In this document: piece after piece, positions 1-8,647 of the stretch
Layout of the letters: each line of letters opens with the position of its first letter
Position numbering within the stretch: the first letter of the stretch is position 1
Source: Staphylococcus auricularis
GTDB taxonomy: Bacteria > Bacillota > Bacilli > Staphylococcales > Staphylococcaceae
Reading direction: 5' to 3'
Assembly (NCBI RefSeq): GCF_001500315.1
Contig: NZ_LLER01000020.1
Coordinates: 1-64,000 of the forward strand
DNA length: 64,000 nt
Notes under the pieces: model-generated
Seen by the model: only the letters and a program-made list of their open reading frames with translations
Told to the model about the DNA's origin: nothing
Databases searched by the model: none
Program-made: the position numbers and the translations under genes

Positions 1-846
1 AAAGAGCCAGATAAAGATGAAACACCAGATAACGGCATGACACCAGATCCAGGCAACGAACCGGACAAAGGTGGAACACCAGATGATGGCATGACGCCAG
101 ATCCAGGCAACGAACCGGACAAAGGTGGAACACCAGATGATGGCATGACGCCAGACCCAGGTAAAGGACCAGACAAAGGCGAAACACCAGATAATGGCAC
201 TACTCCAGATCCACGCAAAGAACCAGACAAAGGTGAAACACCAGATAACGGCATGACACCAGGTCCAGGCAAAGATCCGGACAAAGGTGAAACATCGGAT
301 AATGGTATGACGCCAGACCCAGGCAAAGAGCCAGATAAAGGTGAGACTCCTGATAATGGTATGACGCCAGGCCCAGGCAAAGATCCGGATAAAGGTGAAA
401 CACCAGATAGTGGTATGACGCCAAATCCGGGTAGCGAACCAGACAAAGGTGAAACACCGAACAATGGAGAGACACCAGATCCAAACAAAGATCCGGATAA
501 AGGTGAAACGCCTGATAATGGAATGACACCTAATCCAGGCAAAGAACCAGACAAAGGTGAAACGCCAGACAATGGCACGAATACAGATCCAGACAATGAG
601 CCTGACAAAGGCGAGACACCGAACAATGGAGAGACACCAGATCCAGGTAGCGAACCAGACAAAGGTGAAACACCGGATAATGGCATGACCCCAGACCCAG
701 GAAAAGAGCCAGATAAAGGTGAGACTCCTGATAATGGTATGACTCCAGACCCAGGCAAAGAGACAGATAAAGGTGAAACACCAGATAATGGCATGACGCC
801 AGTCCCAGATAACGAACCAAATAAAGGTGATTCATCAGGTTCTGAG
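1..846 (+). repeat. 54-bp tandem repeats encoding an 18-aa Pro-rich unit
   Basis: Fourteen full 54-bp units run from 37 to 792, preceded by part of a unit (1-36) and followed by a degenerate one (793-846). All stay in frame. Most units differ at only a few positions (GNEPDKGG, GKEPDKGE, GSEPDKGE and similar), which suggests expansion by slippage or recombination. Confidence 0.93.
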
Positions 847-1260
847 CATAAACCTAATCCAGAAGAACCTAAAGACATGAAAGATATGCCTAAAGAAAAT
901 ATGACATCTGGTAATGATGGAAATATGAATAAGGTGAACTCGCCAAATATGAATACAAATCACGATAAAGATGGTGGCATGACGGGTAACCAACAACCAG
1001 TTAAAGCTACAGATGGTGATCATACAATGCATTCAAACATGGATCGTCATACAACTACTGCAATGGAGCCAGAGATGATTTCAAATGATTCTAAACAAAT
1101 GAAATCAAAAGCACACAGTCATTCATCAATGCAAACAATGACACAGTTACCAGAAACAGGTGAGAGTCAATCACACAATGGCGCTTTATACGGTGGCTTA
1201 CTTGCAGGTTTAGGTGCACTTCTCCTAGCATACAAACGTAAAAAAGAGGATGAATCATAA
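1..1260 (+). CDS. LPETG-anchored repeat surface protein, C-terminal part (5' end outside window)
   Basis: The frame is open from base 1, so the gene starts upstream; 419 codons are visible. It encodes a wall-anchored adhesin-like protein. In order: about 14 copies of an 18-residue Pro/Asp/Gly/Lys repeat of the type MTPDPGKEPDKGETPDNG; a 90-residue Met- and His-rich stretch (about 840-1140) with 13 Met and 6 His; LPETG at 1147-1161; a hydrophobic segment; and a KRKK-containing tail. The last three parts form a complete sortase A sorting signal. The repeat region is probably an extended stalk, since proline repeats span the wall in related proteins. The ligand-binding head would lie in the missing 5' part. 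The function is unknown; the Met/His-rich segment might bind metal, which is inference only. A strong terminator follows 13 bp downstream. Confidence 0.9.
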   Translation, partial: KEPDKDETPDNGMTPDPGNEPDKGGTPDDGMTPDPGNEPDKGGTPDDGMTPDPGKGPDKGETPDNGTTPDPRKEPDKGETPDNGMTPGPGKDPDKGETSDNGMTPDPGKEPDKGETPDNGMTPGPGKDPDKGETPDSGMTPNPGSEPDKGETPNNGETPDPNKDPDKGETPDNGMTPNPGKEPDKGETPDNGTNTDPDNEPDKGETPNNGETPDPGSEPDKGETPDNGMTPDPGKEPDKGETPDNGMTPDPGKETDKGETPDNGMTPVPDNEPNKGDSSGSEHKPNPEEPKDMKDMPKENMTSGNDGNMNKVNSPNMNTNHDKDGGMTGNQQPVKATDGDHTMHSNMDRHTTTAMEPEMISNDSKQMKSKAHSHSSMQTMTQLPETGESQSHNGALYGGLLAGLGALLLAYKRKKEDES

Positions 1261-1272
1261 TACATTTAATTT

Positions 1273-1306
1273 CTAGGCAGCAGATTTTTCTGCTGTCTAG
1301 TTTTTT
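1273..1306 (+). terminator. Rho-independent terminator
   Basis: A 12-bp stem (ctaggcagcaga / tctgctgtctag, one wobble) with a 4-nt T loop is followed by six T. It ends the surface-protein transcript. Confidence 0.9.
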
Positions 1307-1528
1307 ATAATAAAAATTATCCTCCTCAGTAAACGTAGTACAACTCTTATTTTCTTCATTTACAATTAAATATTTTTAACGATAAAGTTGATGTTCAAGC
1401 TTCTTTTAAAAATGATATTCACAAAATTAACAGTGTAAAATACAATTTGTATAAATGTTTGATATAATAGTTAGTAAACACAATGAGAATATTGATATTT
1501 AAGCTTTTTCAAATTTTGGAGGTAAACA

Positions 1529-3154
1529 ATGACTATAGAATCGAATATCAAGCAATTAATAGAAACAGCGACAGAATTAGAGGATGCGACTTACGTTTTT
1601 CTAAGTTTAGGTAAGGAAAATATCAAAGCGACTGTGAAGTTATTGAAAACTTTACGTAACTTAGAAAGAAATGTGATTAAACAATGTCAAAATTTTAGAA
1701 AGAAAACGGGGTCCTATCCTAAATGGATAAAACTGGACATTGTGACTGAAACTGATTCTGTGCCATTTCACGATATAAAACGCCAATTGATAGAAACAAG
1801 ACGCAATTATATCGATTTTGGTCTTGCATTTGATGATAATTGGAATTTAACTTTTTTACCTGAAGAAATTAATGCGAATGCTTTTGTTCGACCAGATAAG
1901 CAAAATGGCGGAATGATGCTCTCTGAAGCTAATATTAATAATTATCTAAGAAAATATACGTCTCATAAAGTAGCGTATAAACATGACACTTATGAAGGCA
2001 AAAACGTTACCAAATTTTACACTCAGTCCTATATTAGCGATGAAGAGGGTGTGCATACGTTAGGCGAACGTGGTTATAGAAAAACACTGCGTAAAGTTGA
2101 GGATTTACATAGCGAAATTGATAAACTCATTACGACAAGTGTGCATCATTTAAAAAATGAAATTCAAGAAAATGGACGATTTATCTACGGCTATTTCCCA
2201 CATTTTGATAAAAAAATTAGTAACTATAATATGTTGAGACATAGCTCATCTGCTTATGCGTTAATAGAAGGCTTAGCGTACTTAGGAGAGGATACTTCTG
2301 CAGTAGCGCCAGCAATTGATTATGTGATTGATCAACATATTTATGAAAAAGATGGTGCAGGTTATGTCTTTGATGACACAAATGACGTGAATGAAATAAA
2401 ACTTGGACAAAACGCATCATTTATTTTTGCGGTCGTGGAATATTTAAAACATCATCCTGATGAATCGAAATATCTAAAAGCTGCACAACATGTGGCAAAA
2501 GGAATTTTAAACATGATTGATGCAGAATCAGGTAAAACCACACACGTTTTAAATTATCCTGATTTATCTGTGAAAGAAACATTTAGAATTGTCTATTATG
2601 ATGGGGAAGCTGCGCTCGCATTACTCCGTTTATACCAAGTAGATAAAGATCCATTATGGCTAAAAACAGTTAAACAATTATTCGAAAAATTCATTGCTGA
2701 AGATTATTGGAAATATCACGACCACTGGCTCGGTTATTGTACAAATGAATTAGTAAAATATGAAGATGATGAACGTTATTTCAAATTTGGTATTCAAAAT
2801 GTTTCAGGATACTTAGATTATATTCATAACCGTGAAACCACATTTCCAACATTCTTAGAAATGTTAATGGCGACATACAAATTAATTCAAAAAGCAAAAG
2901 AAACGGGACACGAAGACTTAGTGGAATCTCTCATAAATGAAGACTATTTCATGGAAACATTGCATTTACGTGCGGACTATCAACGTACGGGTTATTTCTA
3001 TCCGGAAATTGCGATGTACTTCAAAAATCCGAAACGTATCTTAGGTGCGTTCTTTATTAAACACCATGGTTATCGTGTACGTATCGATGATATTGAACAC
3101 TATCTTTCAGGTTATGTACAATATCAAAACGCATTTAAAGGCGAATCAAAATAA
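1529..3154 (+). CDS. Unrecognised 541-aa cytosolic protein, helical-toroid-like C-terminal half
   Basis: I cannot name this protein. It has no signal peptide and no membrane segment. Residues 1 to about 150 form a mixed alpha/beta region. From about residue 190 to 530 the protein is helical, with repeated patterns such as SSSAYALIEGLAYL, GQNASFIFAVVEYL and YDGEAALALLRLY, evenly spaced as in (alpha/alpha) six-hairpin glycosidase-type toroids. That resemblance is inference from pattern and no catalytic residue can be assigned. The start is supported by TTTGGAGG eight bases upstream of the ATG. The gene is monocistronic, with its own terminator at 3171-3211. Confidence 0.8.
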   Translation: MTIESNIKQLIETATELEDATYVFLSLGKENIKATVKLLKTLRNLERNVIKQCQNFRKKTGSYPKWIKLDIVTETDSVPFHDIKRQLIETRRNYIDFGLAFDDNWNLTFLPEEINANAFVRPDKQNGGMMLSEANINNYLRKYTSHKVAYKHDTYEGKNVTKFYTQSYISDEEGVHTLGERGYRKTLRKVEDLHSEIDKLITTSVHHLKNEIQENGRFIYGYFPHFDKKISNYNMLRHSSSAYALIEGLAYLGEDTSAVAPAIDYVIDQHIYEKDGAGYVFDDTNDVNEIKLGQNASFIFAVVEYLKHHPDESKYLKAAQHVAKGILNMIDAESGKTTHVLNYPDLSVKETFRIVYYDGEAALALLRLYQVDKDPLWLKTVKQLFEKFIAEDYWKYHDHWLGYCTNELVKYEDDERYFKFGIQNVSGYLDYIHNRETTFPTFLEMLMATYKLIQKAKETGHEDLVESLINEDYFMETLHLRADYQRTGYFYPEIAMYFKNPKRILGAFFIKHHGYRVRIDDIEHYLSGYVQYQNAFKGESK

Positions 3155-3170
3155 AATAAAAACCAATTGT

Positions 3171-3211
3171 GCAAGGGAACAAATAATAAAATTTTGCTCC
3201 CTTGCTTTCTT
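3171..3211 (+). terminator. Rho-independent terminator
   Basis: The hairpin gcaaggga / tcccttgc, with an A/T-rich loop, is followed by TTTCTTAT. It lies just after the 541-aa gene. Confidence 0.75.
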
Positions 3212-3240
3212 ATAATTAAAAAATATCGTATAATACTTTT

Positions 3241-3254
3241 TGTAAGCGCTTACT
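3241..3254. promoter_or_regulatory. cre-like palindrome (CcpA site candidate)
   Basis: tgtaagcgcttact contains the 12-bp perfect palindrome GTAAGCGCTTAC and matches the cre consensus TGNAARCGNWWWCA except at the last base. It lies about 165 bp upstream of the ykvI-like gene, which suggests carbon-catabolite control of that gene. Confidence 0.5.
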
Positions 3255-3418
3255 TTAATAAAATGCACTTAAAATGTACAATTTCCTATTGAGTTACAGA
3301 ATACTTTTAGTATAAATTAAGTGCAAGTATTTGATCATTGCTAAATGTTTTAGTTGCGGATCGAATAAATTTTTATATGGGCATTTTAGTCATAAGAGAT
3401 GAAAGGATTGGCAATTTC

Positions 3419-4495
3419 ATGAAACGAATTTTATTAATTGCGAGTGCGTTTATCGGGCTCATTGTCGGGGCAGGTTTCGCGTCTGGACAAGAAATTTTAC
3501 AGTATTTTACGAGTTTTGGCACATTAGGTATTATTGCAGCATTTGTAGCCACAGTATTATTCGCGTATGTCGGTATGATGATGATGTGGTTAGGTTATCA
3601 ATTTAAAGCGACGGGGCATAATGACGTCATCCATCAAATTACGGGAGACAATCCTTTCGGTAAAGGAATCGCTTGGATTGTGGACGTGATTCTCATCATC
3701 ACAGTCTTTGGATTTGGTGTCGTAATGTTAGCTGGCGGTGGCTCAAGTTTAGAACAACAATTTGGGATTCCACCATTTGTCGGTACATTGTTAATGGCAG
3801 TGCTCGTGTTGCTAGCGGGAATGTTGAAAATTGATGGTGTGGTTAAAGTCATCGGTAATATTACGCCGTTACTTATCATCTTCATCCTTCTAGTGGCCGT
3901 ATATTGTGTCTTTACGATGAAAGGTTCATTTTCTGATATGGACCACATCGCACGTGGACATCAATCTGCATTGTCTAACTGGTTCTTAGCAAGCGTGAAC
4001 TATGTTTCTCTTAATGTAGGCCTCGGTGCATCAATGACCTTTGTGATGGGCGGTAATGAAAAAGATGGCAAAGTCGCAGCAATCGGCGGATTAGTGGGTG
4101 GCTTTGTGTTAGGTTTAATGATTATGCTCAGCCATTTAGCTATATTTTCTAAAATTTCAGTTGTCGGCGATTTACCACTACCTATGTTAGGTATTGTCAA
4201 TGAATTGTCTCCGATTCTCGGTTTCATCATGGCAATCGTTGTTTATCTCATGATCTTCAATACATGTTTGGGTATGTTTTACGCGTTTGCGACACGATTT
4301 ACGACAGCCGGAACAACTTCATTCAAACTCGTTTATGCAGCGGTTATCTTTGTAGGCTTTATCATCAGTTTTGTTGGATTTACAGACTTAATGTCTACGC
4401 TTTATCCAATTATTGGATACATGGGCTTACTCCTCATGATCTTACTTGTGTATGCACCGATTAAGCTGAAATTAAGTAAAAGTACCCGCGCCTAA
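3419..4495 (+). CDS. YkvI-like membrane protein (LeuT/APC-fold transporter)
   Basis: A 358-aa protein with about ten membrane helices. The N-terminus carries the motif GAGFASGQEILQYF, typical of the YkvI family related to branched-chain amino-acid and other LeuT-fold transporters. The substrate is unknown. The frame is open from 3338, but the ATG at 3419 is preferred: it follows GAAAGGATTGG and puts a positively charged MKR directly before the first membrane helix, whereas the longer version adds about 27 polar residues. The gene stands alone, with a cre-like site upstream and a terminator at 4511-4549. Confidence 0.8.
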   Translation: MKRILLIASAFIGLIVGAGFASGQEILQYFTSFGTLGIIAAFVATVLFAYVGMMMMWLGYQFKATGHNDVIHQITGDNPFGKGIAWIVDVILIITVFGFGVVMLAGGGSSLEQQFGIPPFVGTLLMAVLVLLAGMLKIDGVVKVIGNITPLLIIFILLVAVYCVFTMKGSFSDMDHIARGHQSALSNWFLASVNYVSLNVGLGASMTFVMGGNEKDGKVAAIGGLVGGFVLGLMIMLSHLAIFSKISVVGDLPLPMLGIVNELSPILGFIMAIVVYLMIFNTCLGMFYAFATRFTTAGTTSFKLVYAAVIFVGFIISFVGFTDLMSTLYPIIGYMGLLLMILLVYAPIKLKLSKSTRA

Positions 4496-4510
4496 GAAAA
4501 ATTTATAAAA

Positions 4511-4549
4511 GCATGTTAAGTGAAAATAATCGCTTAGCATGCTTTTTAT
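4511..4549 (+). terminator. Rho-independent terminator
   Basis: The stem gcatgttaagtg / cgcttagcatgc, with G-U wobbles, is followed by TTTTTATTT. Confidence 0.85.
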
Positions 4550-4702
4550 TTGTGTGATACAGAAATTTAAAAATATAGCATTTTATAAGATATTTTTATA
4601 ATTTAACAATCTGTGATATACATATAAGTGTAAGAATAAAATGCTAAACTTAAAAATTAAAATTATTTAAGGTTAAGTTGTTTTAAAAAAGGGGAGGATT
4701 TA

Positions 4703-4894
4703 ATGAAGTCGAATGTTTCAATTACATTGACTACGATGCTTGTTTTAATATTGATTGGTTTAATACTTTACATAAGTTCTGCCAGTCCAAATGGCTATAT
4801 CATCGCGTTGATTAGTATCATTTTAATAATTATTGCAGCGCTCCTAGTAGCAAATTTTTTAAAGGAAAATGCCAAGAACAACAGAAATCATTAA
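4703..4894 (+). CDS. Small two-helix membrane protein, hypothetical
   Basis: A 63-aa protein with two hydrophobic segments (about residues 7-27 and 32-53), separated by a short polar SASPNG turn, and a short basic tail (KENAKNNRNH). A strong ribosome site (AAAAGGGGAGG) precedes the ATG by seven bases, so it is probably translated. It has its own upstream region and a shared convergent terminator downstream. No family is recognised; it could be a stress-type small membrane protein. Confidence 0.65.
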   Translation: MKSNVSITLTTMLVLILIGLILYISSASPNGYIIALISIILIIIAALLVANFLKENAKNNRNH

Positions 4895-4940
4895 AGAGAT
4901 ACCTCAATCGTTCAGTCACTAAACAATAAAGACATATTAA

Positions 4941-4985
4941 AGAGACCAAACGCGAGTTAAAACAACTCATGTTTGGTCTCTTTTT
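4941..4985. terminator. Bidirectional terminator
   Basis: A long stem (agagaccaaacgcgagtt / aactcatgtttggtctct, two mismatches) is followed by a T run on + and preceded by an A-rich stretch. It lies between convergent genes. Confidence 0.85.
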
Positions 4986-4990
4986 ATTCA

Positions 4991-6400
4991 TTATCGCAAA
5001 TGTTTCTTAGAATGGTGTAATCCATATACAAAGTAAATGATTAAACCGAATAAGAACCAAAAAGCAGTATAGATTTTAGCTTCTGTACTTAATCCCCAGA
5101 ATACAAAGATTACACTGATAAATCCAAGGATTGGTAACACTGGGAAGAGTGGCATTTTAAATGCTGGTACTGGAATGTCTTTACCTTCACGACGACGTAA
5201 TGCTAACACACCAATCGATACGAACATAAAGGCGATTAACGTACCTGCTGAAATTAATTGTGCTAAGAATTCAAATGGGAACATTGACCCAATAATCACT
5301 GCGATTGTTGTAATCGTCACTAATGCACGGTTTGGTAAGTGTTTGTCGTTTAATTTTCCTAACCAAGAAGGTAACAAACCATCACGGCCGAATGAATAAA
5401 GTAAACGTGAACCTGCGAGCATCATACCGATTAACGCTGTAAACATACCGATCACTGAAATGGCTTGTACAATCACTGCTACGACATCAAATCCGCTTTC
5501 ACGTAAAGCCCATCCTACTGGCTCTGCGTTATTCGCATATTCAGAGTAGTGGAACATACCAACGAGTACAAGGGCGACCGCTACGAGCAGTGAACCGAGG
5601 ATACCACGTGGCATCGTGCGTTGAGGATTAATTGCTTCTGCTGAATTCGCTGCAATAGAGTCAAAACCGATATAAGCCAAGAAAATCATAGAGACCCCAG
5701 CATAAATACCTTGCCAACCACCAAATGCACCTGCGTCTGTCATTTTATATTCAGGAATAAATGGAACGTAGTTGTCGAGTTTAATCACTGTAAGCCCTAC
5801 GACAATAAATAAACCGATTGCTAACACTTTCAAGACAACTAAGATATTTTCAATACGTGCTGCTTCTGATAAGCCAAAGGATAATAATAGAGCTGTAAGT
5901 AAGATAACGATAGCAGCAACGATATCGATGATGCCACCTTGATTGCCGAATGTATTGGATAATGCGTCCGGCAGTTTGATGCCTAAAGGTGAAATTAACC
6001 CACGTAGGTTAGCAGAGAATCCTGACGCTACAAAGGCGGTTGCGATAAAGTATTCAGCGAGGAGAGCCCAACCGGCTACCCACCCGAAAAGCTCACCGAA
6101 GACAACGTTGATCCAGGAATAAGCTGAACCCGCAAATGGCATAGCAGACGCCATTTCAGCATAGGCAAATGACACGAGCCCTGCGACGATCGCAGCGAAT
6201 AAGAACGACAGTGCGACGGCAGGCCCTGTATGTGTCGCGGCAACGATACCAGGTAATGTAAAGATAGATGTTGAAACAAATGTCCCTATACCGAGTGCCA
6301 TCACATCACGTACGCGCAATGTACGCATTAAATGTGAATCTTTATCTTGATAAACACGGGGATCTTCCCTTCGTAAGATCTTTTGGAAAAAGTTACTCAT
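4991..6400 (-). CDS. APC-family amino-acid permease (cationic amino-acid transporter type)
   Basis: A 469-aa protein with about 12 membrane helices. The N-terminal signature GIGTFVSTSIFTLPG and the FAYAEMASAMPFAGSAY motif place it in the amino acid-polyamine-organocation superfamily, in the YfnA/CAT-like branch. It probably imports an amino acid with protons; the substrate cannot be read from sequence. The ATG is preceded by TTTTGGAGTGATG, a good ribosome site. It is transcribed alone, converges on the small membrane protein, and has an upstream region containing the terminator of the usp gene. Confidence 0.88.
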   Translation of the reverse strand: MSNFFQKILRREDPRVYQDKDSHLMRTLRVRDVMALGIGTFVSTSIFTLPGIVAATHTGPAVALSFLFAAIVAGLVSFAYAEMASAMPFAGSAYSWINVVFGELFGWVAGWALLAEYFIATAFVASGFSANLRGLISPLGIKLPDALSNTFGNQGGIIDIVAAIVILLTALLLSFGLSEAARIENILVVLKVLAIGLFIVVGLTVIKLDNYVPFIPEYKMTDAGAFGGWQGIYAGVSMIFLAYIGFDSIAANSAEAINPQRTMPRGILGSLLVAVALVLVGMFHYSEYANNAEPVGWALRESGFDVVAVIVQAISVIGMFTALIGMMLAGSRLLYSFGRDGLLPSWLGKLNDKHLPNRALVTITTIAVIIGSMFPFEFLAQLISAGTLIAFMFVSIGVLALRRREGKDIPVPAFKMPLFPVLPILGFISVIFVFWGLSTEAKIYTAFWFLFGLIIYFVYGLHHSKKHLR

Positions 6401-6586
6401 TAATCATCACTCCAAATTTTGGATACAACTTTTATAATATGTTGTATCATTAGATAAAAATTATCATACCACATAACGAGGTGTAATAGTTAGATAATTC
6501 TAAAAATTAATATAAAATTTTGTAACTTTTTGAATATAATGTGTACAAAGCGTGCTAGAATTGAATTAAAGAAAAAGCACGCATAC

Positions 6587-6628
6587 AAAAAAGCGAGATC
6601 GACGTAGGATATCATGTCAATCTCGCTT
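6587..6628 (-). terminator. Rho-independent terminator
   Basis: Read on the minus strand, the stem aagcgagattgac / gtcgatctcgctt is followed by TTTTTTG. It ends the pyrD-usp direction of transcription, before the permease promoter. Confidence 0.75.
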
Positions 6629-6718
6629 CTTATTTTTCATTTTTCGAGGGACAAAAGCCTTCATTTTTTCGTTATTTTGTGCAGACGTCACTTTCTATAA
6701 ATTTCATGTAAAGCTGCG

Positions 6719-7141
6719 TTATTTGATGATCAATACTGGGATTGGTGCGGCGTTTGCGATTTTATGTGTGACATTGCCTAACACATCTTTCAATCCTGGT
6801 TTAGGACGTTTATTACTCATGACGATAATATCATAACCATTATCTTCAATTTCTTTTAAGATACCTTGCTTGATAGAACCAGCAGTGAAGCGGATGTTCA
6901 CTTCTAAACCAATATCTTCAAGCTCTTTAACAAAGGGGCGAAGTTGGTCAGCTTTTTCTTCAACGAGTTCTTCGTAGTGTTTGTTATCATAACGCACAGA
7001 TTTTTGTAAATCGATTTCAGGAATGACATTGAGTATTGTGACAGTCGCTTGCGTGTTATTCGCAGTTAAATTGGCAAGTTCTTTTGGCACGTTATGAAAT
7101 GAATTATCAAAATCATATGCAAGTAAAATATTATTATACAT
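6719..7141 (-). CDS. Universal stress protein, UspA family
   Basis: A 140-aa single-domain Usp. It begins MYNNILLAYDFDNS, the usual first beta strand with an acidic residue, and ends with a glycine-rich nucleotide-loop region (about residues 108-128) and PIPVLIIK. The glycine loop deviates from the textbook G-2x-G-9x-G(S/T), so ATP binding is uncertain. An in-frame GTG lies three codons upstream, but the AGAGGTGA ribosome site overlaps it, so the ATG at 7141 is the likely start. It lies 66 bp downstream of pyrD on the same strand and may be co-transcribed. Confidence 0.85.
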   Translation of the reverse strand: MYNNILLAYDFDNSFHNVPKELANLTANNTQATVTILNVIPEIDLQKSVRYDNKHYEELVEEKADQLRPFVKELEDIGLEVNIRFTAGSIKQGILKEIEDNGYDIIVMSNKRPKPGLKDVLGNVTHKIANAAPIPVLIIK

Positions 7142-7207
7142 ATTAATCACCTCTTCACTCTTATTATATCCTAAAATATTGCGAGTAATGATAATTTAAC
7201 TTATTAA

Positions 7208-8278
7208 TTATTGAATCGCGTCTAAGCCGATGATGTCAGAGATATGTTCGTAGCCATTTTCTTTTAGGTATTGAGCTAACCCTTTATTAAGTGATTTTGT
7301 TAAACCAGGGCCTTGATAAATCAACGCACTATAAATTTGCACGAGTGAGGCACCGTTACGCATCATTGCGATGACATCGTCTGTCGTGAAGATACCACCA
7401 GTGGCTATGATTAACATTTTGCCTTTTGTTTGTTGGTAAGCCCATTTCACAAGTTCTAGATTACGTTCGAATAACGGGCGACCACTTAAGCCGCCACTTT
7501 GTTCGCGATTTGGAGAATTTAAATTTTCACGTTTTTGCGTTGTGTTCGCTAAAATAAGGCCGTCAAACGTCTGTGTAATCGGCTCTAAAATTTGTTTAAA
7601 GTCTTCAAGCTCAATATCAGACGTTAATTTTATGAAAATAGGTGTATTCAAGTTGTGTTGTGATTTGTAGTCTTCAATCGCTTGGCTTAATGACGCAAAT
7701 TCATCTTTATTGTGGAAGTTCTGCAAATTAGCGGTATTCGGTGAACTGATGTTAATGGTAAAGAATGCTGCATCGTGTTTAAATGTATCGATGACTTTAA
7801 TATAGTCTGTGTAGCGTTCGTCATAGGAAGTGATTTTGTTCACACCGACATTAATGCCGACGGGTAAATTATAGCTAAATTTGCGTAAATTGCTGAGTGC
7901 TTTATTCATACCTATATTGTTAAAGCCCATGCGGTTAATAATCGCATCATCTTCTGGTAGTCGATACATACGCGGTTTAACGTTCCCAGGTTGTGGTAGC
8001 GGTGTGATGCCTCCTAATTCAAGTGAACCAAAGCCAGCCATTTCAAGCGCTTTAGGTACTTCACATGATTTGTCGAATCCAGCAGCAAGGCCCACTGGAT
8101 TGTTAAACGTGATGCCGTGGATACGTTGACTCAACACAGGGTTTTCATAAGTGAATATCCGGCACACCATAGAGAGTGATAAAGGATATTTTTGGCAGAT
8201 TTTCAAAGCATCGATGGTTTTACCGTGTGCTTCTTCTGGATCCATTTGAAATAACAAAGGTTTAATTAATTTATACAT
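7208..8278 (-). CDS. pyrD: Dihydroorotate dehydrogenase (quinone), class 2
   Basis: A 356-aa membrane-associated flavoenzyme that oxidises dihydroorotate to orotate, passing electrons to the quinone pool, in pyrimidine synthesis. The sequence shows the class 2 helical N-terminal extension (MYKLIKPLLFQMDPEEAHG), the FMN-barrel motif NPVGLAAGFDK, the catalytic-serine motif NISSPNT, and TGGIFTTDD near the C-terminus. A longer start at 8293 (MERQT) is possible, but GGAG lies inside that extension at the correct distance from the ATG at 8278, and relatives begin MYKLIKP. It lies apart from other pyr genes, as is usual for class 2 pyrD. Confidence 0.95.
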   Translation of the reverse strand: MYKLIKPLLFQMDPEEAHGKTIDALKICQKYPLSLSMVCRIFTYENPVLSQRIHGITFNNPVGLAAGFDKSCEVPKALEMAGFGSLELGGITPLPQPGNVKPRMYRLPEDDAIINRMGFNNIGMNKALSNLRKFSYNLPVGINVGVNKITSYDERYTDYIKVIDTFKHDAAFFTINISSPNTANLQNFHNKDEFASLSQAIEDYKSQHNLNTPIFIKLTSDIELEDFKQILEPITQTFDGLILANTTQKRENLNSPNREQSGGLSGRPLFERNLELVKWAYQQTKGKMLIIATGGIFTTDDVIAMMRNGASLVQIYSALIYQGPGLTKSLNKGLAQYLKENGYEHISDIIGLDAIQ

Positions 8279-8320
8279 CGTTTGTCGCTCCATTTATAAA
8301 TAGTTTATTAGGTTAACGTA

Positions 8321-8379
8321 GACGGTGTAGCAGTATGAAGCTACGACAATGAAGCGGTATATCACTGATCTACATCGTC
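8321..8379. other. Inverted repeat in the pyrD upstream region
   Basis: gacggtgtag and ctacatcgtc pair with one wobble, and the pairing extends inward (cagtatga / tatatcactg) after a 2-nt bulge. No T run follows on either strand. The rest of the 370-bp gap between pyrD and the kinase gene shows nothing else I can identify. Confidence 0.45.
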
Positions 8380-8647
8380 CTTTTGCACGGGACTTCTTGT
8401 TCATTTTAGGAAAATGAAACGTGAGAAATCACGTGAGTTTGATAGCAATTGCTTATGCATATTGAATCTCGTATGATTCATTATTTATTTCATATTATCA
8501 CTAATAGATTATCATTTTCAGAAATGCTTTCATAGATGTATCCCTGCAAATTTAAATAAGTGACACAAATTTCCTTGGAAATATATTGATTAAGGGTGAG
8601 CGAAATCGGCAATAATATAAGCAACATCGTTCATAGGAGTGATAAGA

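Noticed and set aside
37-792. CRISPR-like array
   Set aside because: The 54-bp units are directly adjacent, lack spacers and code in frame for the surface protein.
200-835. Two long minus-strand reading frames inside the 54-bp repeat region
   Set aside because: They exist only because the repeat unit lacks stops on the opposite strand. Their translations are low-complexity shadows and they have no ribosome sites.
3338-3418. Upstream start for the YkvI-like protein
   Set aside because: It would place about 27 polar residues before the first membrane helix. The ATG at 3419 has the ribosome site.
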